The notes: generated from the letters alone by a model not told the origin. Positions 1 through 10,576 are shown, numbered from the stretch's first letter. The stretch: DNA of 64,000 bases from an uncultured Dehalococcoidia bacterium (GCA_913048295.1 CAJWWK010000001.1:33054-97053), one strand, 5' to 3'. Program-made: numbers and translations.

Positions 1-2991
1 GTTACCCAGCGGGCGGTCCCTGCGGGCAGACGTACCAACATTTTCGAGACGACCCCCCTGCATTGCCGCATGCTGAGAATCGACCATCCGGTACTCAGGA
101 ATTCGGAGCTGGCAAAGATCAAGGCTTCGGATTTGCCGGGTGTGAAGGCCCGGACCATCTCAACTCTCTTCCCTGTCGCAGACGGCACCAAGGCGCTCGA
201 CGCAGCTCTCGACCGCATTCGAGAAGAGGCCAGCAAAGCGATCGAGGATGGTTTTACCCTGCTGATCCTGTCCGACCGCGGTGTGGACAGCGAGCACGCG
301 TACATCCCGTCACTACTGGCAACGGGTGCGGTCCATCACCACCTGATTCGAGAGCGCAACCGGGCACAGGCCGACATCATCGTAGAATCGGGTGAACCAC
401 GCGAGGCGCATCACTTTGCGACCCTGTTCGGCTACGGTGCATCGGCTGTTAACCCTTACCTTGCCCTCGAAACGATTGCCGGACTACGCATGCGCCCGAC
501 TGCCGAGGAGCGGATTCCGTTGCAGAACAAGGCGGAGGAAAACTTCCGCGAGGCTATCGAAGAAGGCGTGGTGAAGACGATGGCCAAGATGGGTATCTCT
601 ACCCTTCAGGGCTACATCGGTGCCCAGATTTTCGAGGCGCTCGGGCTTTCGCAGGAACTTGTAGACGAGTTCTTCACCTGGACTGTGTCGCGCATCAGCG
701 GTATCGGCACCCGGGAAGTTGCGCTCGATCTGCTCGCCAACCATTCGTACGCCTACTCGCCCGACAACATTCCCTCGAACCTCAAGTTGGACCTGGGCGG
801 TCTTTACCTGTGGCGGGCGACCGGTGAGCGCCACATGTGGAACCCGGACACGATTGCGCTTTTGCAGGACGCAGTTACGCGAAATGACGGCGACGTGTTC
901 AGGCAGTTCGCGGCGGCTTCGGACGATGAAGGCAACGAACACATCACGATCAGGAACATGCTGGAACCCGTTTTCGGTGATGAGATTCCGCTCGATGAGG
1001 TGGAGCCGGCCGAAATTATCGTTGAGCGTTTTGCAACCGGTGCGATTTCGCTCGGGTCGATCAGCCGCGAGGCCCACGAGACCCTGGCGGTGGCGACCAA
1101 CCGAATAAAGGCGCGTTCAAACACAGGTGAGGGCGGAGAGGACCCCGAGCGGTTCACTCTCGAAGCGAACGGCGATTCACGTTCGAGTGCCGTGAAGCAG
1201 GTCGCCTCTGGCCGGTTCGGGGTGACGACCAACTACCTGGTCAATGCACAGGACCTGCAGATCAAGATGGCGCAGGGTGCCAAGCCGGGTGAAGGTGGCG
1301 AAATTCCTGGACCAAAAATTTCGGACTATATCGCTTACATCAGGAAAACGACTCCCGGTGTCGAGTTGATATCTCCCCCGCCGCACCACGATATCTACTC
1401 GATTGAGGACCTCGCACAGCTCATACACGATCTTAAAAACGTCAACCCCGATTCACGTATTCACGTGAAGCTGGTTTCGGTGGCCGGTGTCGGAATCATT
1501 GCCGCCGGTGTTGCCAAGGGCAAGGGCGACGTGGTTTTGATTTCAGGCGACTCAGGTGGAACCGGGGCATCGCCGCTCAGTTCGATCCGCCATGCGGGCC
1601 TGCCGTGGGAGCTCGGGCTTGCCGAAACCCAGCAGGTGCTAGTTGCCAACGGCCTGCGTGATCGTATTGTCGTTCAGACAGACGGTCAGATGAAGACGCC
1701 GCGCGATGTTCTCATCGCGGCGTTGCTCGGTGCCGAGGAATGGGGCATCGCTACTGGAGCGCTGATCTCGATCGGTTGCATCATGTTGCGCAAGTGCCAC
1801 CTGAACACATGTTCAGTGGGTGTTGCGACGCAGGATCCCGAGTTGCGCAAGAGGTTCACCGGTACACCCGATGCGGTTGTGAACTACTTTATGTTCCTTG
1901 CCGAGGGTCTCCGCGAACTCATGGCAGAGATGGGTTTCCGGACGGTCAACGAGATGATCGGACGGGTCGACAAGCTGAAGGCGCGGGATGACATCGACCA
2001 CTGGAAGGCGAAGACGCTTGATCTTTCGCCCATCATCATGAAGCCGGAGGTAATGCCGGACGACCATCCGTACCAGCAGATGCTGCAGGACCACGGTCTC
2101 GATAAGGCGCTCGATAACAGGTTAATCGAGCTGGCACAGCCGGCAATCGAAAATGGCCAGAGTGTCACCGAAACCCTGGAGATCAAAAACGGCAATCGAA
2201 CTGTAGGGGCAGCTCTCAGTGGGGTTATAGCAAAGAAGACCGGTGAGGAAGGTCTGCCGGACGGCTCGATCAACTTCACGTTCCAGGGATCGGCCGGCCA
2301 GAGTTTTGGGGCCTGGCTGGTAAGCGGCGTGACATTCAAGGTCGAGGGCGATGCCAACGATTACTTCGGCAAGGGTCTATCGGGCGGGAGGTTGATTATT
2401 ACACCGCCCACAGGCAGTCCTTACGAGGCCGATGACAACATCCTAATTGGAAACGTTGCGCTGTACGGATCGACAGGCGGCGAGGTATATGTAAATGGAC
2501 TTGCGTGCGAGCGATTTGCAGTCCGTAACTCGGCGGCGACGGCCGTCGTGGAAGGTATCGGAGACCACGGCTGCGAGTACATGACTGGGGGGGTGGTGGC
2601 CGTCCTCGGCGAGGCCGGTCGCAACTTCGGGGCGGGTATGAGTGGCGGCGTTGCGTACGTGATCGATCCCGATGGGTCGTTCAAGAAGCATTTCAACAGT
2701 GCAATTGCCGACCTACTCGAAGTGACACCGGGTTCAGAGGACGACCGCGTGCTAAAAGGCATGATTCAGAAACATTTCGAATACACCGGCAGCAAGTTGG
2801 CCGAGAAGTTACTTGCCGATTGGCCGACAACAGTAAAGCAGTTCAAAAAGGTGTTCCCGAGAGACTACGCAAGGGTGTTGCGCAGGCGGGCTGCGGCGGC
2901 ATCTGCCGACGGCATAGGAAACGGAACTGGAGATATGCCTGGTTCCTCCGGATCCGCCGGCTCGAAAGAACAGGTCGGTAGTCGTGGGTAA
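1..2991 (+). CDS. gltB: glutamate synthase large subunit, 5' end cut by window edge
   Basis: This is the C-terminal ~995 residues of the ferredoxin/NADPH-dependent glutamate synthase alpha chain, which turns glutamine plus 2-oxoglutarate into two glutamates. The frame is open to base 1, so the N-terminal glutaminase domain lies outside the window. Visible parts are the central domain (to about base 1000), the FMN-binding barrel (GEGGEIPG, SGDSGGTGASPLSS) and the 3Fe-4S cysteines in CIMLRKCHLNTC at 1777-1812. The C-terminal GXGXG beta-helix is rich in Gly (GQSFGAW, GKGLSGGR, GAGMSGG). The stop overlaps the gltD start by 8 bases, so the two subunits are translationally coupled. The product is cytoplasmic. 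Confidence 0.96.
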   Translation, partial: VTQRAVPAGRRTNIFETTPLHCRMLRIDHPVLRNSELAKIKASDLPGVKARTISTLFPVADGTKALDAALDRIREEASKAIEDGFTLLILSDRGVDSEHAYIPSLLATGAVHHHLIRERNRAQADIIVESGEPREAHHFATLFGYGASAVNPYLALETIAGLRMRPTAEERIPLQNKAEENFREAIEEGVVKTMAKMGISTLQGYIGAQIFEALGLSQELVDEFFTWTVSRISGIGTREVALDLLANHSYAYSPDNIPSNLKLDLGGLYLWRATGERHMWNPDTIALLQDAVTRNDGDVFRQFAAASDDEGNEHITIRNMLEPVFGDEIPLDEVEPAEIIVERFATGAISLGSISREAHETLAVATNRIKARSNTGEGGEDPERFTLEANGDSRSSAVKQVASGRFGVTTNYLVNAQDLQIKMAQGAKPGEGGEIPGPKISDYIAYIRKTTPGVELISPPPHHDIYSIEDLAQLIHDLKNVNPDSRIHVKLVSVAGVGIIAAGVAKGKGDVVLISGDSGGTGASPLSSIRHAGLPWELGLAETQQVLVANGLRDRIVVQTDGQMKTPRDVLIAALLGAEEWGIATGALISIGCIMLRKCHLNTCSVGVATQDPELRKRFTGTPDAVVNYFMFLAEGLRELMAEMGFRTVNEMIGRVDKLKARDDIDHWKAKTLDLSPIIMKPEVMPDDHPYQQMLQDHGLDKALDNRLIELAQPAIENGQSVTETLEIKNGNRTVGAALSGVIAKKTGEEGLPDGSINFTFQGSAGQSFGAWLVSGVTFKVEGDANDYFGKGLSGGRLIITPPTGSPYEADDNILIGNVALYGSTGGEVYVNGLACERFAVRNSAATAVVEGIGDHGCEYMTGGVVAVLGEAGRNFGAGMSGGVAYVIDPDGSFKKHFNSAIADLLEVTPGSEDDRVLKGMIQKHFEYTGSKLAEKLLADWPTTVKQFKKVFPRDYARVLRRRAAAASADGIGNGTGDMPGSSGSAGSKEQVGSRG

Positions 2992-4474
2992 AGTAACGGG
3001 ATTCATGGAGGCGAGTCGTCGGATTCCGGCACGGCGCGATAAGACCGCACGGACTGGCGACTGGCAGGAGGTGTACCTGGAGTGGGGCGATGGGGACGCA
3101 CGTCGCCAGGCGAGTCGATGCATGGACTGCGGGGTGCCGTTCTGCAATAGCGGGTGTCCGCTCGGAAACCTGATTCCGGAGTTCAACGATTTCCTCTACC
3201 ACGGTGACTGGGAAGAGGCCATTGAGCATCTGCACGCGACGAACAACTTCCCGGAGTTCACAGGCCGTATCTGCCCGGCCCCGTGCGAATCGTCATGCAC
3301 CCTTGCGATAAATTCGGAGCCGGTAACGATCGAAATGATCGAAAAGGCGATAGCGGACCGTGGCTGGCGCGAAGGCTGGATTAAGCCTGAACCGGCAGAA
3401 ATCAAAACCGGAAAGACGGTTGCCGTTGTGGGATCGGGGCCCGCGGGCCTGGCGGCCGCGCAACAACTGGCGCGGGCGGGGCACGCGGTCACTGTGTTTG
3501 AGCGTAACGAGTACATCGGCGGTCTGCTGTCGCTGGGTATTCCTGAGTTCAAACTTGAGAAGCGTTTCATCGAACGACGAGTCGAACAGATGCGTGCCGA
3601 GGGCATCGAATTCCTCGTGAACATCGATGTCGGAGTCGACATCGCGCACGATGAGTTGCTCGACGATTTCGAAGCCGTATGTCTTTCCGGTGGGTCGACC
3701 GTCCCGCGGGATTTGCCGATCGAGGGGCGCGATCTCAAGGGTGTCCATTTCGCAATGGAGTTCCTTACTCAACAAAACCGCAAATTGCGAGGCCGGGAGT
3801 TTTCACCCGAAGAGACCATCGATGTGAATGGCAAGAACGTGGTCATTATCGGTGGGGGTGACACCGGGGCCGACTGCCTGGGCACTGCGCATCGCCAGGG
3901 CGCTGCCAACATCATCCAGATGGAGATCATGCCGCGACCGTCGGAGACGCGCATCGACACCAACCCGTGGCCGCAGTGGGCAACGATATTCCGGACTTCG
4001 AGCGCCCATGAAGAGGGTGGTGACAGGGACTTCAACGTGACCACGAAGCGCTTCGTGGGCGACGACGAGGGCAATCTGAAGCTACTGGAATGTGCGCGTG
4101 TGGAGTGGGTCAAAGACGAAGAGAACGGGCGCTTCGAGATGAACGAAGTTCCGGGGAGTGAATTCACTATTGAGGCTGAAGCCGTCTTTCTTGCGATGGG
4201 TTTCATGCAGCCACAGCACGACGGTCTACTGGACGATCTCGGAGTTGAATATGACCCCCGAGGCAATGTCGCAGCCGATGGCACATTGAAAACCAACCTA
4301 GAAAAAGTGTTTGCGTGTGGCGATATGCAGCGGGGCCAATCGCTGGTAGTACATGCGATCGCCAGCGGACGTCGTTGCGCCCGGCAGATCGACATCTTCT
4401 TGATGGGAAGCTCTCGGCTACCTACTGTTAGTGATTATGCCCGTCCACCGGTCATGGCAACTGACGCCAGGTAG
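2984..4474 (+). CDS. gltD: glutamate synthase small subunit
   Basis: This is the beta chain (496 aa, normal length), which passes NAD(P)H electrons through FAD and 4Fe-4S clusters to GltB. It starts with GTG inside the last codons of gltB. The N-terminal cysteine segments CMDCGVPFCNSGCPLGN and CPAPCESSC bind the clusters. The first dinucleotide fold is VVGSGPAGLAAAQQLA and the second is VVIIGGGDTGADC. The C-terminal FACGDMQRGQSLVV is the usual FAD-contacting end of the family. With gltB it forms the GOGAT ammonium-assimilation unit. Confidence 0.96.
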   Translation: MGKVTGFMEASRRIPARRDKTARTGDWQEVYLEWGDGDARRQASRCMDCGVPFCNSGCPLGNLIPEFNDFLYHGDWEEAIEHLHATNNFPEFTGRICPAPCESSCTLAINSEPVTIEMIEKAIADRGWREGWIKPEPAEIKTGKTVAVVGSGPAGLAAAQQLARAGHAVTVFERNEYIGGLLSLGIPEFKLEKRFIERRVEQMRAEGIEFLVNIDVGVDIAHDELLDDFEAVCLSGGSTVPRDLPIEGRDLKGVHFAMEFLTQQNRKLRGREFSPEETIDVNGKNVVIIGGGDTGADCLGTAHRQGAANIIQMEIMPRPSETRIDTNPWPQWATIFRTSSAHEEGGDRDFNVTTKRFVGDDEGNLKLLECARVEWVKDEENGRFEMNEVPGSEFTIEAEAVFLAMGFMQPQHDGLLDDLGVEYDPRGNVAADGTLKTNLEKVFACGDMQRGQSLVVHAIASGRRCARQIDIFLMGSSRLPTVSDYARPPVMATDAR

Positions 4475-4508
4475 TGGCAACCAGTATCGGCGATAGAATC
4501 AGATCACT

Positions 4509-6290
4509 ATGACTTCCGATGTCGGCAGTTCGGCTCCGACGGGCACAATTCGAGTAGCGGCAGCCCAGATAAACACCGCGGTTGGCGATATCGATGGCAA
4601 TGCGCGGCTGATCGAGAAGTGGATAGGGCTGGCCGAGGAGCAGGGTGCCGATCTCGTCGCCTTCCCTGAACTGACAATAACCGGTTATCCGCCTGAAGAC
4701 CTCGTCCTCTACGACAACTTCATTGCCGCGAACAGGGCGGCGCTTGGCCAGGTCGCCTTGTTGGTTGGTGACATCGTGGCACTGGTCGGATTCGTGGAGT
4801 CCGAAGATGGCAAGCTATTCAATTCTGCTGCCGTGTTGCACCAGCGGAAAATCGTCGCTACCTATCGGAAAATCCACCTTCCAAACTACGGTGTGTTCGA
4901 TGAGCGTCGTTACTTCACCGCCGGGGACGAATGCCCGGTACTCTCGATCCGCGGGATAAAGATTGGCGTCAACGTTTGTGAGGACATCTGGGAACCGGTC
5001 GGACCGTCGGAAGTTCAATGTGCTGCCGGTGCACAAATCATCGTCAACCTGAACGCTTCCCCTTACGAATCGGGCAAGCAGGGACACCGGGTCGAGATTG
5101 TGACCGGGCTTTCCCACCGCAATCGCGTATACACGCTATACGTAAACCAGGTCGGGGGCCAGGACGAGTTGGTGTTCGATGGCGGGAGCATGCTTGCCGG
5201 CCCGAGCGGGGAATTGATCGGCACGGCTGCCCGATTTGAAGAATCGATGCTGGTTGCCGATATCGACACCGGTTCGCTTGAGAACTTGCGGCTGAACCAC
5301 CAGGCCCAGGCAGTTCCGCAGGACGTGCTTGATGGAATTGCTGTGGCGAGCGTGGTTGAGTTGGATGTCCCCCTACCGGCAAGAAGGCCACGACTTCCCG
5401 AGCTTTCGATCCACCGGCTGGACCGGCTCGAGGCTGTGTACCGGGCCCTGATCATGGGGACCGCCGACTATTTGAAGAAGACCGGATTCGGGAAAGTGGC
5501 GATAGCGGTATCGGGAGGCATCGATTCGGCACTGGTCACCGCGATTGCCGTCGATGCGATAGGCGCAGAGAACGTTGTCGGGGTTGCCCTTCCGTCGCGG
5601 TATTCATCTGAAGGCAGCGTCGTCGATGCGGAAGAACTGTGTTCTCGCCTGGGTGTTGAATTGTGGAGGATTCCGATCGAGCCGGGTCACGGAGCGTTCG
5701 AAGAGATGTTGTGCGAGGCGTTCGACGGCACCGAGCCAGGCCTGTCGGAGGAAAATATGCAGGCCCGCATCCGCGGAAACCTGATGATGTCGATAGCCAA
5801 CAAGTTTGGCTGGCTGGTGATGACCACGGGCAACAAATCGGAAATGGCGATCGGGTACGCGACTCTGTACGGCGACATGGCGGGCGCGTACGCGGTGATC
5901 AAAGACGTGCCGAAAACGCTGGTCTACGAACTTTGCGACCACCGCAACAGGCGGGGTCCGGGGTCGCCTATCCCGCGGGCAATCTTCGATAAGCCGCCAA
6001 GTGCGGAACTGCGGTCCGGCCAGATCGATGAGGACACCCTGCCGCCGTACGACCAGCTGGACCGCATCATTCACATGTATATCGAAGAGCGGATGTCGCC
6101 TGACCTGGTCGTGCAAAAAGAGCAGGCGCTATCAGAGGGCGGCGCGACCGAAGCGACTGTGCGCCGGGTAGTTCGTCTCATAGACATCAACGAATACAAG
6201 CGGCGACAATCGCCACCAGGGGTAAAAATTACGGGACTCGCGTTCGGAAAGGACCGCCGCCTGCCGATAGCCTCAGGCTGGCAGAGGTAG
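4509..6290 (+). CDS. nadE: glutamine-hydrolysing NAD+ synthetase
   Basis: This 593-aa two-domain enzyme makes NAD+ from deamido-NAD+, ATP and glutamine. The N-terminal nitrilase-type glutaminase shows the Glu-Lys-Cys triad in FPELTITGYPPEDL, YRKIHLPNYG and NVCEDIW. The C-terminal ammonia-dependent synthetase has the pyrophosphatase loop SGGIDSAL and the TTGNKSEMAIGYATLYGD segment. The length fits the two-domain bacterial form. No Shine-Dalgarno is evident; a TAGAAT hexamer lies at 4494-4499, ten bases before the ATG, so the message may be almost leaderless (inference). It sits 34 bases after gltD, and both enzymes use glutamine. Confidence 0.95.
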   Translation: MTSDVGSSAPTGTIRVAAAQINTAVGDIDGNARLIEKWIGLAEEQGADLVAFPELTITGYPPEDLVLYDNFIAANRAALGQVALLVGDIVALVGFVESEDGKLFNSAAVLHQRKIVATYRKIHLPNYGVFDERRYFTAGDECPVLSIRGIKIGVNVCEDIWEPVGPSEVQCAAGAQIIVNLNASPYESGKQGHRVEIVTGLSHRNRVYTLYVNQVGGQDELVFDGGSMLAGPSGELIGTAARFEESMLVADIDTGSLENLRLNHQAQAVPQDVLDGIAVASVVELDVPLPARRPRLPELSIHRLDRLEAVYRALIMGTADYLKKTGFGKVAIAVSGGIDSALVTAIAVDAIGAENVVGVALPSRYSSEGSVVDAEELCSRLGVELWRIPIEPGHGAFEEMLCEAFDGTEPGLSEENMQARIRGNLMMSIANKFGWLVMTTGNKSEMAIGYATLYGDMAGAYAVIKDVPKTLVYELCDHRNRRGPGSPIPRAIFDKPPSAELRSGQIDEDTLPPYDQLDRIIHMYIEERMSPDLVVQKEQALSEGGATEATVRRVVRLIDINEYKRRQSPPGVKITGLAFGKDRRLPIASGWQR

Positions 6291-6527
6291 TGATATTTGA
6301 TGGGTGGACCGGCATGTGGGGAGAGTAATCCTGAACTGTGTACGCACGGTTGGGAGATTGGATTCATTCCGATCCACAAAATTGATTCACATTGACCCGG
6401 TAGGTTAGATGACACTTATTCACTAACTTGATAGGGCTCGATTCCGGGCCCGGAGTAACTGGTCCCCATCCCTGCGTTATCTGTTTTTCGCCACTATCGG
6501 GTACACGGTCCAGACGAAAAGATCATC

Positions 6528-7904
6528 ATGAAACTGCCACACAAACTCAAGAACTTCCTGATGGGCGGGCTGGCCGCGCTGACCCTGGTGGTGGCTGTCG
6601 CGTGCAGCGGTGCAGCAGACACGGTCGATTCGACGGTATTCACACCGCCCACGACCGAGCAGGTCTCAGACAACGGCGATTCTCCCGATATCAAATCCAC
6701 CGGTGTCACCCCGTCCAGCGAGATTGAATCTTTCGGTTCAGAACCGAGTACCTCAACGAAATCGAGTGTGGCAGATGACCCTGGCGACACGATAGAGGCG
6801 ATATTTGATGAATACGAGGTTAGCGAACCTACGGGCGACGCGTTGCAGGAGTTGGTGCCTGAAGTGGACTCTCCCGAAGTTGCGCCGGAAGTAACTCCCG
6901 AAGTGATGATCAGCGAACTCACGTTTGCTGAAATAGTTGCGGCCCAGGGCGACCACCTGGCCGACCTGTATGAGCAGGCCGTCCAATCGATCGTATTTAT
7001 ACGTGCCAGCACGTCGCAGGCCGAGGGCTCGGGATCGGGCTTTGTGTGGGATACCGACGGACATGTCGTCACGAATTACCATGTTGTGCAGGGTGCATCT
7101 TCTCTGACCGCCAAGTTCTTCAACGGTCGTGAATATACGGCCAGCATCGTGGCATTCGACCTCGATGCCGACCTGGCTGTCATCAAGCTTGAAAAAGTCG
7201 AGCACGAACTCGTTCCGATCGCCATTGGCAACTCGTCCGATCTTCGGCCAGGCGAGATGGCCATTGCACTTGGCAACCCTTTCGGTGAGGAATTCACGAT
7301 GACCACAGGCATCGTAAGTGCGGTCAGTCGGACTCTCAGGAGCGGCTTCTCGCTCTACAGCATTCCTGCAGTTGTGCAGACCGACGCTGCAATCAACCCG
7401 GGGAACTCCGGTGGTCCGTTGCTCGACATGAACGGAGCCGTGATCGGTGTGAACACGCAGATCAGGAGCGACTCTCGCCAGAATTCCGGTGTTGGGTTCG
7501 CAGTTCCTGTTGATCTTGTGAAGCGCGTGGTCCCTTCGTTGATCGAAAACGGTCGTCACGAGTACTCGCTGATGGGGATCAGTGGCGACGAAGTGAACAT
7601 TGGGATTCGCAGCGATGCCAGACTTCCCGGTGACGTAACGGGTGCGTATGTGATCAGGGTTACGCCGGGCGGGCCTGCCGATCAGGCCGGGATCCGGGAA
7701 GACTCGGGTTCTGCAGGCATTGAAAACTGGGACGGTGACGTAATCGTTTCGATCGATTCCATCAGGATGTCGTCGATGGACGACCTGATTGCCTACCTGG
7801 CCCTGAACACGGCTCCAGACGACGAAATAGTTGTTGGGATATTCCGGGACGGTGTCGAGATCGCAATCCCGATGACGCTCGGGGCCAGGCCCGCGACGTC
7901 CTGA
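6528..7904 (+). CDS. HtrA/DegP-like serine protease, predicted lipoprotein
   Basis: This is a trypsin-like protease of the S1C family, 458 aa, probably handling misfolded envelope proteins. A signal peptide ends in a lipobox-like VAVAC with the modifiable Cys at residue 26. A low-complexity acidic and Ser/Thr-rich linker (~27-130) follows. The catalytic triad is visible as His185 (TNYHVV), Asp215 (DADLAVIKL) and Ser294 (NPGNSGGPLL). One PDZ domain occupies about 350-450 (GGPADQAGI, DGDVIVSIDS). The Cys anchor replaces the usual transmembrane helix of bacterial HtrA. The gene stands alone, and a hairpin follows 30 bases after its stop. Confidence 0.9.
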   Translation: MKLPHKLKNFLMGGLAALTLVVAVACSGAADTVDSTVFTPPTTEQVSDNGDSPDIKSTGVTPSSEIESFGSEPSTSTKSSVADDPGDTIEAIFDEYEVSEPTGDALQELVPEVDSPEVAPEVTPEVMISELTFAEIVAAQGDHLADLYEQAVQSIVFIRASTSQAEGSGSGFVWDTDGHVVTNYHVVQGASSLTAKFFNGREYTASIVAFDLDADLAVIKLEKVEHELVPIAIGNSSDLRPGEMAIALGNPFGEEFTMTTGIVSAVSRTLRSGFSLYSIPAVVQTDAAINPGNSGGPLLDMNGAVIGVNTQIRSDSRQNSGVGFAVPVDLVKRVVPSLIENGRHEYSLMGISGDEVNIGIRSDARLPGDVTGAYVIRVTPGGPADQAGIREDSGSAGIENWDGDVIVSIDSIRMSSMDDLIAYLALNTAPDDEIVVGIFRDGVEIAIPMTLGARPATS

Positions 7905-8220
7905 TCATCCAATAAACGCGTACCTGTACGTGAGAAGCCCCGGTCGTCACTACCGGGGCTTCGCTGGTCTCAGTGCGGATTGAGGATGGATTGGAAGCCG
8001 GGATGAAATATATGAGCAGTTTAGTCAGTTTCTCCCTAACGGCAATCAATCACGAAACCGTCGTTACTAATTGTTTCAAGGACTTTACTGAATCCTCACC
8101 TACGGGGGCTGTTCACAGACATTAATATGAGTAAGTTGAATATGGCGATTGTGATGTCGTATGCATCGCATATCGTGTAACAAATGCCAACCTAAGAATC
8201 ACTATCGCAGGTGGGGAAAA
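7905..8220. other. intergenic region between htrA-like gene and lysR
   Basis: This 316-base gap holds no supported gene. It contains the hairpin at 7935-7961, and its A/T-rich second half (about 8030-8200) presumably carries the promoter of the LysR gene. In-frame codons upstream of 8221 could extend the LysR protein by 20 residues from 8161, but the extension lacks a ribosome-binding site and does not match the family. Confidence 0.6.
7935..7961 (+). terminator. hairpin after htrA-like gene, probable terminator
   Basis: There is a perfect 10-bp stem, AAGCCCCGGT paired with ACCGGGGCTT, with a 7-base loop, 31 bases after the protease stop. It lacks a following U-run, so it may be a weak terminator or an mRNA-stabilising end. 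Confidence 0.55.
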
Positions 8221-9111
8221 ATGAATATCGCGGAGCTTGAGGCCCTGAAAGCGGTGGCCGAAACTGGAAGTTTCACACGTGCGGCAAACCACCTCGGGAT
8301 GAGCCAACCTGGACTGAGCCGGCAGATCCAACGACTCGAACGAGAATTGGGAACTCGATTACTTGAGAGGCGCGGTACCGGTGCGATACTGACCGATGCC
8401 GGGCGCGAATCCATGAATTTCGCGATCCGCACGATATCTGACTTCGACGCACTCGTGTCTCGGTTCGGACCCGATCCGTCAGCGCTCACCGGGGTCATCA
8501 GGATTGTTGCGAGCACCACTCCAGCCGAGTATTTAATTCCAGGTCTGGTGGCAGAGTTTACTGGTGATCGCACTGGTATATCTGTGGAAGTATTGGTTAC
8601 CGACTCAGCACAGGTTGCGCGGATGCTTGGCGATCGCCAGGCCGATCTTGGACTTTCGGGCATGCCGTCAACGTCTGTCGGGTTCTCGGCGATTTCGGTT
8701 GGTAGGGACGAGGTAGTTCTTGCGGTATCGAATGAACATCGGTTTGCAGATCAACGTTCAATTACGATCGACCAACTGCGAGGCGAGAACATCATCGAGC
8801 GTGAGGGTGGTTCAGGAACCTGGCAGACAGTAGTCCAGGCCCTTTCTTCGACAGGAGTGGAACTACCTGAGCATAAAGTGTCGATGACCCTTGGAAGCAC
8901 GCAGGCCGTGATCGCTGCGGTCGCGCAGCACCTGGGCATAGGGTTCGTTACCGTGCAGGCGGCAAACAGTCGGCCCGACGAAGTAACCGCGGTGCGAATC
9001 GACGGTCTCTCGCTCGAACGGGACCTAAACCTTGTATTCGAAACAGACCGGGTGCGTGCTCGTCACACACAGGCCTTCATCGACTTTGTACAGAACAGGT
9101 CCGAGTCCTAG
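8221..9111 (+). CDS. LysR-family transcriptional regulator
   Basis: This 296-aa regulator has an N-terminal winged helix-turn-helix (ELEALKAVAETGSFTRAANHL, then MSQPGLSRQIQRLERELG) and a C-terminal effector-binding domain of the periplasmic-binding-protein fold (from about 90). The ATG at 8221 is chosen because AGGTGG lies about 8 bases upstream and the family begins with the helix at this point. The effector and targets cannot be read from the sequence. No divergent partner gene exists, so the usual LysR guilt-by-association does not apply. Confidence 0.9.
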   Translation: MNIAELEALKAVAETGSFTRAANHLGMSQPGLSRQIQRLERELGTRLLERRGTGAILTDAGRESMNFAIRTISDFDALVSRFGPDPSALTGVIRIVASTTPAEYLIPGLVAEFTGDRTGISVEVLVTDSAQVARMLGDRQADLGLSGMPSTSVGFSAISVGRDEVVLAVSNEHRFADQRSITIDQLRGENIIEREGGSGTWQTVVQALSSTGVELPEHKVSMTLGSTQAVIAAVAQHLGIGFVTVQAANSRPDEVTAVRIDGLSLERDLNLVFETDRVRARHTQAFIDFVQNRSES

Positions 9112-9170
9112 TTTCTTTTCCTGCCGCGACAGTACCTCTGGGAGAACGATATTGTTGTGCCAGAGGGCTG

Positions 9171-9199
9171 TTGCAGTTTTAGAACGCTTGTGCTAATCT
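9171..9199 (+). promoter_or_regulatory. recA promoter with SOS-like operator
   Basis: TTGCAG (9171-9176) and TAATCT (9194-9199) are spaced by 17 bases, a good sigma-70 promoter. The second half of the spacer is GAACGCTTGTGC (9182-9193), which resembles the Gram-positive-type LexA box GAAC-N4-GTTC with one change. A nearly identical block (18 of 21 bases) recurs at 48581-48601. LexA control of recA is well known; this exact box is inferred. Confidence 0.7.
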
Positions 9200-9266
9200 G
9201 CGCCTCTATGCAGGTTGCTCGGGCCTGCAAGTCCGACCGATAACTAGCGTATAAGGAAGAGCGACG

Positions 9267-10358
9267 TTGGCTGTTAAGAAAGCACAGGCAAAGGCCTCCG
9301 TTAACGGGACCGTTAGCGATCGAGATAAGACCCTTGAGCTGGCGCTCGCACAGATCGAGAAGGCATTCGGGCGCGGTGCCGTGATGCGGCTCGGGGAGTC
9401 GGGGGCACTTAGCAAGATCAACTCGATTCCGACCGGTTCGCTTGCCCTGGATTTGGCGCTCGGGGTCGGTGGCCTTCCACGGGGTCGTATAATCGAGATT
9501 TTCGGTGCTGAATCTGCTGGTAAATCGACGCTGGCAATGTCGGTTATCGCCGAGGCCCAGGCTGCCGGTGGTCAGGCTGCGTTCATCGATGTTGAGCACG
9601 CCATGGATCCGACTTACGCCCGTGTGCTGGGTGTCGATATCGATAAGCTCCTTATTTCACAGCCCGATTCGGCAGAGCAGGCTCTTGAAATCACTGAGTA
9701 CCTCATCCGCAGCGGTGCGCTTGACATCATCGTTCTGGACAGCGTTGCCGCACTTGTTCCACTTGCGGAGCTGGAAGGTGACATGGGCGATATGCAGATC
9801 GGTCTGCAGGCGCGGATCATGTCGAAGGCATTGCGCAAGCTCACCGCGATAATTCACAAGACTGACACGGTCTGCATTTTCATCAACCAGCTCCGTGAAA
9901 AAGTTGGAGTGGTTTTTGGTAGTCCCGAGGTCACGCCAGGCGGGCGGGCGCTGAAGTTCTACAGCTCGGTCCGCATCGATCTCAGGAGGGTCGAAGCGAT
10001 CAAGCTTGGACAGGAGATTATCGGCAACCGCGTGCGAGCGAGGGTAGTAAAGAACAAGGTTGCGCCCCCGTTCCGGAAGGCTGAAATAGAGATCCTCTTC
10101 GACTCCGGCATTAGCAAGGAAGGCAGCCTGATCGACCTCGGTACCGAGAATGGCACCATCAAGAAGAGCGGGTCATTCTATTCGTATGGTGACGTCCGGC
10201 TCGGCCAGGGCCGTGAAGCGACACGTCAGTTCCTGAAGGCAAATACTGACATTCGGGATCAAATCGAGGCCCGAATTCGCAGCGGCGAAAAAGAAACGGC
10301 GGATCCCGTCGGTGCCGCTCCGGATGGCGGAACCGCTGAGGCATCTACGCCGAGTTGA
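9267..10358 (+). CDS. recA: recombinase RecA
   Basis: This 363-aa strand-exchange ATPase drives homologous recombination and activates LexA self-cleavage. It starts at TTG (9267) with AAGGAAGA 6 bases upstream; no ATG fits. The Walker A loop is GAESAGKST (80-88), followed by [19 protein letters not shown] and the L1/L2 region ([23 protein letters not shown]). The C-terminal tail is short and acidic/Pro-rich. It is transcribed alone from the SOS-like promoter just upstream. Confidence 0.98.
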   Translation: MAVKKAQAKASVNGTVSDRDKTLELALAQIEKAFGRGAVMRLGESGALSKINSIPTGSLALDLALGVGGLPRGRIIEIFGAESAGKSTLAMSVIAEAQAAGGQAAFIDVEHAMDPTYARVLGVDIDKLLISQPDSAEQALEITEYLIRSGALDIIVLDSVAALVPLAELEGDMGDMQIGLQARIMSKALRKLTAIIHKTDTVCIFINQLREKVGVVFGSPEVTPGGRALKFYSSVRIDLRRVEAIKLGQEIIGNRVRARVVKNKVAPPFRKAEIEILFDSGISKEGSLIDLGTENGTIKKSGSFYSYGDVRLGQGREATRQFLKANTDIRDQIEARIRSGEKETADPVGAAPDGGTAEASTPS

Positions 10359-10576
10359 CCTCGATAGATCAGCGTGGGCCGACTGGCACTCCCTGTCATA
10401 GCAATATCTTCAGCCTCCGGCGGAGTACGCGCTTGCGTCCGGGCGTTTCGATTACGCCCCGTGATTAACGCCTTCCCGGCGACAGGCGATAAGTCAGATA
10501 AACTTGATGCCAGGAATAGCCCGTTGTTTTTTCCCTGTTGATTATCTGACGGCCGGGTTGTTCCGACCGGAATCAA

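Noticed and set aside
8161-8220. 20-residue N-terminal extension of the LysR protein from ATG 8161
   Set aside because: The extension lacks a ribosome-binding site and is not part of the LysR helix-turn-helix, whereas ATG 8221 has AGGTGG at good spacing.
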